Positions 6,628 through 13,425 of a stretch of DNA of 13,528 bases are shown here, in pieces. The stretch is taken from contig JAEZHS010000654.1 of the NCBI GenBank assembly GCA_023436825.1, positions 1 to 13,528 of the forward strand. The letters run 5' to 3'. How positions within the stretch are numbered: position 1 is the first letter of the stretch; every line of letters begins with the position of its first letter. The notes below the pieces were generated by a model, which saw only the letters and a list, made by a program, of their open reading frames with translations, did no database searches and was not told the DNA's origin. Source of the stretch: Pseudomonadota bacterium. GTDB taxonomy: Bacteria > Pseudomonadota > Alphaproteobacteria > Reyranellales > Reyranellaceae. The translations under genes and the position numbers were made by a program.

Positions 6628-7881
6628 TCAGCTTCGGTAGTCCGCGTTGATCGCGAAATAGTCCTGCGTCAGATCGCAGGTCCAGATCGTGGCGCGGCCC
6701 CGGCCGCCGACTCCCACGTCGACCCGAATGTCGATCTCGCGCGCCTTCATGTAGGCGGCGATCGTCGGTTCGTCGTAGCTCACTGCGCGTTCGCCTTTCT
6801 CCGCGACGGCGTATTGGCCGAACCAGATCGAGAGATTGTCGCGGTCGGCGGCCTCGCCGGACTTGCCGACGGCCATGACGACACGGCCCCAGTTCGGGTC
6901 CTCGCCGGCGATGGCGGTCTTGACGAGGGGTGAGTTCGCGATCGACAGCCCGATGCAGCGGGCCGCAGCATCGCTTTCCGCCCCCTCGATCACGAGCGTC
7001 ACGAACTTCGACAGGCCTTCGCCGTCCTTGGCGACCATGATCGCCAGCTCCTTCAGCAGGTCGTGCGTCGCTGCCGTGAACTCGGCAAGCGACGGGTCGC
7101 CGGCCTTGTCGACCGGCTTCTGGCCGCGCCTGGCCGCGGCGCCCGTCGCGAACATCAGGCAGGTGTCGCTCGTGGAGGTGTCGCCGTCGATCGTCATGCA
7201 ATTGAAGCTGGTCGCCGCACCGCTGCTCACGATCTGCTGCAAGGCCGCCGCCGAGACGGCGGCATCCGTGAACAGGAAGCAGAGCATCGTCGCCATGTCG
7301 GGTGCGATCATGCCGGCGCCTTTGCAGAAGCCGTTGATCGAGACCTCGACGTTGCCGATCCGCGCCTTGCGGGTGGCGAGCTTGGGATAGGTGTCGGTCG
7401 TCATGATGGCGCGCACTGCCTTGGACCAGGCATCGGGCCGAGCCGATTTGACGAGGCCGTCGAGAAGGTGCTGGAACTTTGCCGCCTCCAGCGGTTCGCC
7501 GATGACGCCGGTCGATGCGAGGTAGACCTCGCTGCGTTCACAGCCCGTGGCTTTCACGGCGAAGTCGGCGGTCGTCTCGACAGCGTCGCGGCCGCGCTTG
7601 CCCGTGAAGGCGTTGGCGTTACCCGAATTTACCACCAGGACGCGCGCCTTGCCGGCCTCGAGGCTCTGTCGGCACCACAGCACGGGCGCCGAGCACGTCT
7701 TCGATCGGGTCAGCACGCCGGCCGCGGCGGTGCCCGGATCGAGCACGGCGACCATCAGGTCGTCGCGGTTCTTGTAGCGGATTCCGGCCTCGCAGGCGGC
7801 GAGGCGAACGCCCTCGATCGGCGGCATGTCGGCAAGCCGCTGAGGGGCGAAGGGCGAGACTTTGGCAACGTCGTGGGTCAT
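6628..7881 (-). CDS. argJ: Glutamate N-acetyltransferase / amino-acid N-acetyltransferase (ornithine acetyltransferase)
   Basis: A 417-residue cytoplasmic enzyme of the cyclic arginine pathway. It moves the acetyl group from N-acetylornithine to glutamate, and bifunctional members also make N-acetylglutamate from acetyl-CoA. The family cleaves itself before the Thr of the ATML motif, seen here as KGAGMIAPDMATML with Thr198 as the new N-terminal nucleophile. The oxyanion-hole loop STGVIG is at 123-128, NSGNANAFTG at 85-94, MTIDGDTSTSDT at 229-240, and the C-terminus DLTQDYFAINADYRS is typical. The length is normal for the family. The ATG is at 7879-7881; the ribosome binding site is weak (GAGAGAG is rather far upstream). 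Immediately upstream are an intrinsic terminator and an arginine-rich leader frame, so expression is probably tuned by arginine supply through attenuation. A diverged copy of its last 25 codons lies about 0.9 kb downstream. Confidence 0.97.
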   Translation of the reverse strand: MTHDVAKVSPFAPQRLADMPPIEGVRLAACEAGIRYKNRDDLMVAVLDPGTAAAGVLTRSKTCSAPVLWCRQSLEAGKARVLVVNSGNANAFTGKRGRDAVETTADFAVKATGCERSEVYLASTGVIGEPLEAAKFQHLLDGLVKSARPDAWSKAVRAIMTTDTYPKLATRKARIGNVEVSINGFCKGAGMIAPDMATMLCFLFTDAAVSAAALQQIVSSGAATSFNCMTIDGDTSTSDTCLMFATGAAARRGQKPVDKAGDPSLAEFTAATHDLLKELAIMVAKDGEGLSKFVTLVIEGAESDAAARCIGLSIANSPLVKTAIAGEDPNWGRVVMAVGKSGEAADRDNLSIWFGQYAVAEKGERAVSYDEPTIAAYMKAREIDIRVDVGVGGRGRATIWTCDLTQDYFAINADYRS

Positions 7882-7904
7882 GGCTCACACACTCTCTCAG
7901 GCAC

Positions 7905-7938
7905 AAAAACAAAAAAGCCGCGCTCAGGGGCGCGGCTT
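7905..7938 (-). terminator. Intrinsic terminator in the argJ leader (attenuator)
   Basis: On the minus strand AAGCCGCGC (7938-7930), loop CCCTGA, and GCGCGGCTT (7923-7915) form a perfect 9-bp GC-rich stem followed by TTTTTTGTTTTT. It points towards argJ and ends about 25 bases before its ATG. No minus-strand gene lies upstream for it to terminate except the short arginine-rich frame, so it most likely stops argJ transcription conditionally. Confidence 0.85.
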
Positions 7939-7945
7939 GCGGACG

Positions 7946-7960
7946 GACGCAGCATGCGTC
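7946..7960 (-). promoter_or_regulatory. Small hairpin at the leader stop codon (possible pause or antiterminator element)
   Basis: GACGCA-TGC-TGCGTC is a perfect 6-bp stem with a 3-base loop. It overlaps the stop codon of the arginine-rich leader (7959-7961) and ends 7 bases before the terminator stem. Its position fits an RNA element whose folding depends on where the leader ribosome stops; which alternative fold it belongs to cannot be settled by eye. Confidence 0.4.
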
Positions 7961-8024
7961 ATCGCACTCGCGCTCTTCGGGCGGTGCGTCGGCGGCGTCG
8001 GATGTGCAGCCGGAGGTTCGTCAT
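7959..8024 (-). CDS. Putative arginine-rich leader peptide of argJ (21 aa)
   Basis: A short frame, ATG at 8022-8024 and TGA at 7959-7961. It encodes MTNLRLHI, then five Arg in a row, then TARRARVR: ten Arg in 21 residues, using CGG, CGA, CGC and AGA codons. It sits directly before a strong terminator and argJ, an arginine-biosynthesis gene, as leader peptides of his, leu, trp and thr operons do before their genes. Expected role: when charged tRNA-Arg is scarce, the ribosome stalls on the Arg run and terminator folding is prevented. A second 12-codon frame (MTHAASVRKPRP) starts at the ATGA overlapping this stop and ends inside the terminator loop, which could allow translational coupling. The Shine-Dalgarno is weak and GC-rich frames are often Arg-rich, so translation remains to be shown. 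Confidence 0.65.
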   Translation of the reverse strand: MTNLRLHIRRRRRTARRARVR

Positions 8025-8097
8025 GACGCCGACAAGTGCGCTATGTTGAGAATTGGGTCAAGCCAATAGTCTGTCGAACAAAGACGGGATGGAAACA

Positions 8098-9072
8098 ATG
8101 CTCAAGCGACGCAGCATGCTGGCGGGGACCGCCGGCTGGACGATCGTTGGTGCCTTGGCGGTGCGTGCGCAGGCGTGGCCGAACGGCCAGGTCAAGATCG
8201 TGGTGCCGTACATTCCCGGCGGCGCCACCGACACGGCCGGCCGCCTGGTCGCCGAGAAGATGACGACGCTGATCGGCCAGCAGGTGATCGTCGAGAATCG
8301 CGGCGGCGGCAACACCATCATCGGCATGGAGCTGGTGGCCAAGTCCAAGCCCGACGGCCAGACCCTGCTGCTGGGTACGACGACGTTGGCGACCAATGCG
8401 GCGCTCGGGCTGAAGCAGCCCTATGAGCCATTGAAGGACTTCCAGCCGATCTCGACCTTGGCCGACATTCCCGACCTGATCGTCTACAACAACGACGTGC
8501 CGGCCAGGAGCTGGCCCGAGTTCGCCGAATGGGTGAACAAGCAGCCGCAGAAGGTGCGCTTCGCGACCTCGGGCATCGGCAATCAGCCGCATCTCTGGAT
8601 GGAGCTGTTCAAGACCCGAAACAAGCTCAACATGGAGGTCGTGGCCTACAAGGGCTCGGCCGACGCGATCCGCGACGTGCTGGCGGGCCATGTGCCGATG
8701 CTCTGCGACGTCGTGCTGCCGGCCGGCAATCACGTCAAGGGTGGTCGCATGAAGGGCCTGGTCGTTTCCTCGACCGAACGTTCGCCGGTGTGCCCCGATG
8801 TGCCGACGGTGGTCGAGCTCGGCATGCCGGACATGGTGAGCGCGGTGTTCTTCGGCATCGTGGCGCCGGCCGGCGTGCCGCGGCCGATCGTCGACCGGCT
8901 GAACGGGCTGGTGCGCCAGATCATCGCCGATCCCGAAGTGAAAAAGAAGTTCGCCGACCTCGGCTACTTCACCACCGGCAGCACGCCCGACGCCTATCTC
9001 GAGAAGCTGAAGTTCGAGACCGAGCGCTGGACCAAGGTTGTCAAGGACAACGGCATCAAGGTCGAGGGCTGA
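8098..9072 (+). CDS. Tripartite tricarboxylate transporter (TTT/Bug family) substrate-binding protein
   Basis: A 324-residue periplasmic binding protein. The N-terminus MLKRRSMLAG-TAGWTIVGAL-AVRAQA is an export signal with a twin-arginine-like start and a likely cleavage after AQA (residue 26). Family marks follow: VKIVVPYIPGGATDTAGR (32-49), VIVENRGGGNTIIG (63-76), ATSGIGNQPHLWMELF (156-171), VVAYKGSADAIRDVLAGHV (181-199) and FGIVAPAGVPRPIVDRLN (252-269). Such proteins bind small carboxylates; many are orphans without the TctAB membrane subunits, and none is seen here. The start at 8098 puts the signal peptide at the N-terminus, with GGGATGG before it; ATG 8089 and a TTG at 8053 are possible upstream starts. 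It is divergent from argJ, whose leader begins 73 bases away, so their promoters must be close together. The ligand is unknown. Confidence 0.92.
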   Translation: MLKRRSMLAGTAGWTIVGALAVRAQAWPNGQVKIVVPYIPGGATDTAGRLVAEKMTTLIGQQVIVENRGGGNTIIGMELVAKSKPDGQTLLLGTTTLATNAALGLKQPYEPLKDFQPISTLADIPDLIVYNNDVPARSWPEFAEWVNKQPQKVRFATSGIGNQPHLWMELFKTRNKLNMEVVAYKGSADAIRDVLAGHVPMLCDVVLPAGNHVKGGRMKGLVVSSTERSPVCPDVPTVVELGMPDMVSAVFFGIVAPAGVPRPIVDRLNGLVRQIIADPEVKKKFADLGYFTTGSTPDAYLEKLKFETERWTKVVKDNGIKVEG

Positions 9073-9085
9073 GGCGGTTGCTGTA

Positions 9086-9107
9086 ACGACTTGAACGCCT
9101 AAGTCGT
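9086..9107 (+). terminator. Hairpin after the TTT binding-protein gene (weak terminator candidate)
   Basis: ACGACTT (9086-9092) and AAGTCGT (9101-9107) are perfectly complementary with an 8-base loop, 14 bases after the stop codon. The stem is short and only CTCTCCTTT follows rather than a clean T-run, so it may be a terminator or an mRNA-end structure. Confidence 0.4.
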
Positions 9108-9144
9108 CTCTCCTTTGCAGAACGGGCCGCGGAGGGGAAAAACA

Positions 9145-9699
9145 ATGCTGCCACTCGATCCGATAGAGTTGCGTGATCTTTGGCTAAAGGTTCGCCTTCA
9201 GTATACGATCAATTGTAAGCTTGGTCCCGCGCCGATCTCGCACCTCTCGTACGCGACCATGCTGACCAGCAGCTTTGTCGATGGCTATCTTGTCGGCCTT
9301 TCAGAAGATCTCAAGGCCACGATAGAGAAGCATGTCATTTGGATGGCGAGCGAGCCTGAACACGATCGCCTCGTCTATTTGAATGCGGGACATGCGGAAG
9401 AAGTCTGGCGAGACGCTGTATACGAGTGGCGACAGTTAATCGGGGTGTGCAAGTGGATCGGTCGAGGCGATCGGGCATTCGACGACTTGACAGCGGCAAT
9501 CGCCACGGACTGGCAGGGATTGGAACTGGCGAGCATCCGTTGCGCCGCCTGCGGGTCATCGGCATCGTCGGCGTTTGCAAGGATGAAGTTGGAGTCTGCA
9601 ATGGGTCCGACTGATGGTGCCGGGGCAACGCCTACTGGTTGCGGCATCACAAGAGTAGGCCACGGTGTCTCGTCTTGGGCGCTGTCTGCTTCTGTATAA
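9145..9699 (+). CDS. Unknown protein, probably C-terminally truncated
   Basis: A 184-residue frame starting MLPLDPIELRDLWLKVRLQY. The ATG at 9145 has a strong Shine-Dalgarno (GGAGGGG, 9131-9137) 7-8 bases upstream. The first about 128 residues read like a real soluble, helix-rich protein (SSFVDGYLVGLSEDLKATI, HAEEVWRDAVYEWRQLIGV). From about residue 130 the sequence becomes low-complexity (RCAACGSSASSAFA) and coincides with sensible sequence on the other strand. The natural C-terminus was therefore probably lost near base 9530 and the frame runs on to a chance stop. I do not recognise the family. It lies 72 bases after the TTT gene, separated by a hairpin, and converges with the proline-rich minus-strand frame. 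Confidence 0.6.
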   Translation: MLPLDPIELRDLWLKVRLQYTINCKLGPAPISHLSYATMLTSSFVDGYLVGLSEDLKATIEKHVIWMASEPEHDRLVYLNAGHAEEVWRDAVYEWRQLIGVCKWIGRGDRAFDDLTAAIATDWQGLELASIRCAACGSSASSAFARMKLESAMGPTDGAGATPTGCGITRVGHGVSSWALSASV

Positions 9700-10175
9700 G
9701 GCGAGCCATCGATCGGTGGCTGCGGCCAAGCGTTCCCTATCGCTGCGTCAGGTATCGGTTCGGGATTGGCATGCTGCGCTGTTGTGCCACCGAGGTCGCT
9801 GTTGACATCCGCCAGCCACGCCGGAGTCTCGGAAAACGGCCACCGTTCTGCGCTGGGCGCTTCGGGAGCGTTCACGTCCGGTAGGGGACTGGTGCCGTCA
9901 ACGTAAGGGCGAGCCTCCTCACTCCTGCGCGCGCTCTGATTTGTCGTTAGATATGATCTGGCGAGGCCAATCAGTGGTTCATTGGGCACGATGCGCCGCC
10001 CGGTGCGCGGATCGAATGCCGTCGACAACTGTGGCACTGGCATTGTTACTACTTTGTAGAGCCACTCGGGAAGCTGCGGTGGAACGAGCGAGGTAGAGTC
10101 CTCCACACCTGCTGGCATAGGCGTTGGCGCGGTGTCCAAATACGGCAGCGGCGCCGGTTCTGGGCGAGCCCCCAC
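9375..10175 (-). pseudogene. Proline-rich unknown protein, downstream part after an in-frame TGA
   Basis: This frame continues, in the same phase, the 126-residue frame that starts at 10559; only TGA (10179-10181) and an ATT codon separate them. A GTG at 10173-10175 could restart translation but has no clear ribosome binding site. The sequence is proline-rich and disordered by eye: RPEPAPLPYLDTAPTPMP, then PPQLPEWLYKVVTMPVPQLS and FDPRTGRRIVPNEPLIGLAR (54-73), which look like genuine conserved-type motifs. Up to about residue 218 (DDPQAAQRMLASSNPC) it reads as protein; the last about 45 residues are antisense to the plus-strand gene at 9145 and look random. It is probably a broken, 3'-truncated gene of a large proline-rich family seen in rhizobia-like genomes (from memory, moderate certainty). 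Function unknown. Confidence 0.5.
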
Positions 10176-10178
10176 AAT

Positions 10179-10559
10179 TCAGTTCCGCTGCGTATCACGT
10201 CCGGTCCCGACGAGGTTCAAACCCGGCAAGGCATTCTCGGGCCTGACGTTGAAGCCAGGGACGTTGTCCCATGGTCTGGCGTGAAAGCCGGCCAAGCCGG
10301 TCGGCAGAGTCGACTGCGCCAAGAGTTCCAGACTTGGCGCAGCAACCCTCAGGAATGGTTGCGACAGCGCTTGTGCCGCGTCGGCATAGCGTGCAGGCAG
10401 CGCTCCCGGTGGTGTGCCGAATCCGAAGGGTAAAGCCGCTCCATGCTGAGTGTTATGCACTGAACCGTCAGGGTTCATGCGAAACCCGGACACTTCGTCG
10501 GCCGGCGGCGGCTCGACGTGGAGCCAGGGGATCATGGCTTTGGGCCGGACGTTGAACAT
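10179..10559 (-). CDS. Proline-rich unknown protein, N-terminal part (126 aa)
   Basis: Starts MFNVRPKAMIPWLHVEPPPA with an ATG at 10557-10559 and AGGAG 7 bases upstream, and has a clear promoter about 80 bases further up. It contains an imperfect internal repeat of the form F-N/H-V/A-R-P-x-x-x-(I/V/L)-P-G/W-(F/L): FNVRPKAMIPWLHV (2-15), FHARPWDNVPGF (about 93-104) and FNVRPENALPGLNL (about 104-117), plus GFRMNPDGSV (25-34). No signal peptide or membrane segment is seen. It ends at TGA, but the same frame goes on for another 267 codons in similar proline-rich style, so it is probably the first part of a longer protein. Function unknown. Confidence 0.6.
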   Translation of the reverse strand: MFNVRPKAMIPWLHVEPPPADEVSGFRMNPDGSVHNTQHGAALPFGFGTPPGALPARYADAAQALSQPFLRVAAPSLELLAQSTLPTGLAGFHARPWDNVPGFNVRPENALPGLNLVGTGRDTQRN

Positions 10560-10637
10560 CGACGAGCTCCTGCAGAAGTGTGCCCCTGTTCCGGGACAAT
10601 GGACCGTCCGAGGGCGAAGCCAGAAGAGGGTAGGAGC

Positions 10638-10666
10638 ACTGTAAAAAAGACTAAAACCCCAGTCAA
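10638..10666 (-). promoter_or_regulatory. Sigma-70-type promoter for the proline-rich gene
   Basis: On the minus strand TTGACT (10666-10661) and TACAGT (10643-10638) are separated by exactly 17 bases (GGGGTTTTAGTCTTTTT). It lies in an AT-rich patch (about 10640-10720) that stands out from the GC-rich surroundings, with a leader of roughly 70 bases to the ATG at 10559. Confidence 0.65.
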
Positions 10667-10734
10667 TAACTAAAGTGCATATCTATAACTTAGATAATTT
10701 TTTGAAATCTTGAACGATAGGCACTTCCGGCAAC

Positions 10735-10763
10735 AAAAGAAGGGGCGTCTGTGGGCGCCCTTT
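10735..10763 (-). terminator. Hairpin with T-rich flank (terminator candidate)
   Basis: On the minus strand AAGGGCG and CGCCCCTT pair with one bulged base around an 8-base loop, and TTCTTTTGTT overlaps and follows the stem. It could end transcription coming from the MmcQ/YjbR gene, although that gene stops about 330 bases before. In the plus direction only TTTC follows, so activity there would be weaker. Confidence 0.4.
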
Positions 10764-11088
10764 CAATCGTCAGATGATCTAGTAAGGGGTGGAGTTGGCG
10801 GACGTCGAGGTCGCGGAGGAAGTGCGCGCCAGTCGGCGCGACCAGATGAGCCTCCACCCTGCAACAGCTCTCGCCGGCGATGCGCCGCTGCTCGGACTGA
10901 AAATCTACGAAGCTGCTGGCATGCCGTCGCCAATGGAACCTGCGACTTCACCCCGTGCGGTTCGGACGTTGGGCTTGCCGGTATCCTCTTGGTGATGGAA
11001 CGCGCGACGAGACTTTCGTTGCCCGCGGCAAAGCCATGCTGACAGCGAATTTCATGCCCGGCATACCACGTCCGGATCTCATCGCGAT

Positions 11089-11409
11089 TTAACCGCGCTT
11101 TGTTTCGATCGCCCGCAGCATCAGCTTCTTCAGGTCCGCGGCAGTCAGCCGGTCCAGGTGTGCCAGCACCATCGGATAGCCGACGTAGTGGTCGGTGATG
11201 AAGAAGGTCTCCGGATCGGCCTGCAGCAGGTGGTCGCGCGTCTCGTTGCCGACCTTCAGCACGATCGACCTCCCGTCTTGGTGCAGGCGCGCCAGCATCT
11301 TGCCCTTGTGGCGCCAGGCCGGCGTGCCGTAGGACGTGCCTTCCTCGACACCGGGCAGTGCAGAAACCGTGCGGCGGATGATGGCGAGGGAGAGCTTGCG
11401 CGTGGCCAT
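11089..11409 (-). CDS. MmcQ/YjbR family protein
   Basis: A 106-residue protein with the family pattern: an N-terminal helix with LPGVEEGTSYGTPAWRHKGKMLARL (18-42), a beta-strand IVLKVGNETRDHLLQADPETFF (49-70), YVGYPMVLAHLDRL (75-88) and a C-terminal helix. The fold resembles CyaY and a double-wing DNA-binding motif; the biochemical role in bacteria is mostly unknown and DNA binding is only presumed. The start at ATG 11407-11409 gives the normal family length; an upstream extension to 11490 would overlap the sulfatase gene and adds nothing family-like. It is divergent from the alkylsulfatase gene across 47 bases, so the promoters must sit back to back or overlap. Confidence 0.88.
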   Translation of the reverse strand: MATRKLSLAIIRRTVSALPGVEEGTSYGTPAWRHKGKMLARLHQDGRSIVLKVGNETRDHLLQADPETFFITDHYVGYPMVLAHLDRLTAADLKKLMLRAIETKRG

Positions 11410-11456
11410 GGCGGACCCGCAAAGTGCGCCGTCACGCCAATGGGGGAAAGAGAGAA

Positions 11457-13415
11457 ATGGCGACCGCCTCGGCCGTTCCCGTTCCGGCATCGCATCTCGA
11501 CGTCGCCCGCGACGCCGAGCCCGCCACCCGGGTCGCCAATGCGGCGATGGCGGCCAAGCTGCCCTTTGCCGAGCAGGCCGACTTCGAAGCCGCCAAGCGC
11601 GGCCTGATCGCGCCGGTGCCGGAGGGCATGGTGCGGTCGAAGAGCGGCACGGTGCTGTGGAACCTCGGCGAGTACGCCTTCATCGATGGCGAGCTGGCTC
11701 CGGCCACGGTCAATCCCAGCCTGTGGCGCATGGCGCGGCTCAACATGGCCAACGGCCTGTTCAAGGTGACCGACCGGCTCTACCAGCTGCGCGGTTTCGA
11801 CATCGCCAACATGACGGTGATTGAAGGCGACAGCGGCCTGATCCTGATCGATCCGCTCACCACCGCCGAGGTTTCCCGCGCGGCATTGGCCCACTACTTC
11901 AGCCACCGCCCGAAGAAGCCGGTCGTCGCGGTGATCTACACCCACAGCCACGTCGACCATTACGGCGGCGTGCGCGGCGTGGTCGACGAAGACGACGTGA
12001 AGGCGGGAAAGGTCGCCGTCGTTGCACCCGACGGCTTCATGGAGGCGGTCTCGGGCGAGAACGTGCTGGCCGGCATGCCGATGGCGCGACGCGCGCAGTT
12101 CCAGTTCGGCACCATGCTGCCGCGCGGCCCGCGCGGGCAGGTCGATGCCGGCCTGGGCAAGGGCGTCGCCCGCGGCACGACCGGCCTGATCGCGCCGACC
12201 ATGAGCATCGTGCAACCGGTCGAGGAGCATACGATCGACGGCGTCAGGATCGTCTTCCAGCTCGCGCCCGAGACCGAGGCGCCGGCCGAGATGCACATGT
12301 TCTATCCGCAGCTCCGCGTCCTCAACATGGCGGAGAACGCCTGCCCGCTGCTGCACAACTTCATCCCGTTGCGCGGCGCCGTGGCGCGCGATCCGCGCAT
12401 CTGGGCCAAGTACATCGGCGATGCCATTGCCATGTACACGCCCGAGACCGACATCATGATCGGCCAGCACCATTGGCCGGTGTGGGGCCGCGAGGCGGTG
12501 CTCGACCATCTCGAATCGCAGCGCGACCTCTACAAGCACATCCACGACCAGACCTTGCGCCTGATGAACAGGGGCTGGCGGCCGGCCGAGATCGCCGAGG
12601 CGATCGACCTGCCGCCGGGCCTGGCCGAGCGTTGGACAGTGCGCGGCTACTACGGCTCGGTCAGCCACAACGTGAAGGCCGTCTACCAGCGCTATCTCTC
12701 CTGGTACGACGCCAACCCCTGCAATCTCCATCCGCTGCCGCCGGCGCGCGCCGCGGCCAAGTTCGTCGAGTACATGGGTGGCGCGGCGGCGGTCATCGCA
12801 CGAGCGAAGGCCGATTTTGCCAAGGGCGAGTATCGCTGGGTCGCCCAGGTCATGAAAGAGGTCGTCTACGCCGAGCCTGCGAACATCGAGGCGCGTGCGT
12901 TGTGCGCCGATGCGCTGGAGCAGATGGGTTACCAGGCCGAATCGGCCACCTGGCGCAACGCCTTCCTATACGGCGCGCAGGAGCTGCGCCACGGCGTCTT
13001 CCAGCTTCCGGTGCGCATCGCCATCGGCGCCGATACCCTGGCCGGCCTGTCGACCGATATCTTCTTCGACCTGATGGCGATCCGGCTCGATCCGGCGAAG
13101 GCCGCCGGCCACTCGATGGTGATCAACTGGCAGTTCACCGATCGAGACGAGAAGCTGGCGCTCACGCTCCGGCATTCGACGCTGACGCATCGCCTGGGCG
13201 AGTGGTCCGACAAGGCCACGGCCACGGTCGTGACCACGCGCGACGCACTCGATGCCATGGTCCTGGGGACGCTCAAGCCGACCGAAGCCGTGCAGAGCGG
13301 CAAGGTCAGGGTCGAGGGCGATCCGTCGCGACTGGCCATGCTGTTCGCCATCGTCGAGTTCGCGCCCAACCCGCTGATGTTCGACATCCTGACGCCCGGT
13401 GAGGGGCGGCCTTAA
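11457..13415 (+). CDS. Metallo-beta-lactamase-fold alkylsulfatase (SdsA1/Pisa1 type)
   Basis: A 652-residue enzyme expected to hydrolyse alkyl sulfates such as dodecyl sulfate to alcohol and sulfate, freeing sulfur or carbon. The dinuclear zinc site is complete: THSHVDH (162-168; His163, His165, Asp167, His168), Glu274 in ETEAPAE, Glu293 in MAENAC and His338 in GQHHWPVWG. These correspond, with a constant offset of six, to the ligands I recall for Pseudomonas SdsA1. After the catalytic domain come the helical dimerisation domain (about 345-520: YYGSVSHNVKAVYQRYLSWYD, ARALCADALEQMGYQAE) and a C-terminal SCP2-like domain (about 525-650) thought to hold the alkyl chain. The ATG at 11457 has a purine-rich GGGGGAAAGAGAG before it. 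Unlike SdsA1 there is no signal peptide, so a cytoplasmic location is likely. Primary or secondary substrate preference cannot be told. The palindromic repeat follows the stop by 10 bases. Confidence 0.95.
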   Translation: MATASAVPVPASHLDVARDAEPATRVANAAMAAKLPFAEQADFEAAKRGLIAPVPEGMVRSKSGTVLWNLGEYAFIDGELAPATVNPSLWRMARLNMANGLFKVTDRLYQLRGFDIANMTVIEGDSGLILIDPLTTAEVSRAALAHYFSHRPKKPVVAVIYTHSHVDHYGGVRGVVDEDDVKAGKVAVVAPDGFMEAVSGENVLAGMPMARRAQFQFGTMLPRGPRGQVDAGLGKGVARGTTGLIAPTMSIVQPVEEHTIDGVRIVFQLAPETEAPAEMHMFYPQLRVLNMAENACPLLHNFIPLRGAVARDPRIWAKYIGDAIAMYTPETDIMIGQHHWPVWGREAVLDHLESQRDLYKHIHDQTLRLMNRGWRPAEIAEAIDLPPGLAERWTVRGYYGSVSHNVKAVYQRYLSWYDANPCNLHPLPPARAAAKFVEYMGGAAAVIARAKADFAKGEYRWVAQVMKEVVYAEPANIEARALCADALEQMGYQAESATWRNAFLYGAQELRHGVFQLPVRIAIGADTLAGLSTDIFFDLMAIRLDPAKAAGHSMVINWQFTDRDEKLALTLRHSTLTHRLGEWSDKATATVVTTRDALDAMVLGTLKPTEAVQSGKVRVEGDPSRLAMLFAIVEFAPNPLMFDILTPGEGRP

Positions 13416-13425
13416 GCGCTCGCTG

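Larger units (their letters stand above)
10560..11088. other. Gene-poor stretch with promoter, AT-rich patch and hairpin
   Basis: About 530 bases without a convincing gene. It holds the promoter and leader of the proline-rich gene (left), an AT-rich patch at 10640-10720, and a GC hairpin at about 10740-10763. From 10770 to 11088 there are open frames on both strands but none with a recognisable product or ribosome binding site; this may be a decayed gene. Confidence 0.45.

Noticed and set aside
7905..7938. Hairpin read as the plus-strand end of argJ or another gene
   Set aside because: In the plus direction the A-run precedes the stem and no T-run follows; the element works only towards argJ.
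7063..8049. Plus-strand frame over the 5' half of argJ and its leader region
   Set aside because: Antisense to argJ with its ATML motif; the Arg-rich tail comes from the leader region read on the wrong strand.
8051..8068. ATTGG-N6-CCAAT dyad between argJ leader and TTT gene as an operator
   Set aside because: Only five bases per arm, no regulator nearby; likely chance.
11256..12731. Long open frame on the minus strand across the sulfatase
   Set aside because: Antisense of an unambiguous alkylsulfatase with full active-site motifs; composition is typical of a shadow frame.
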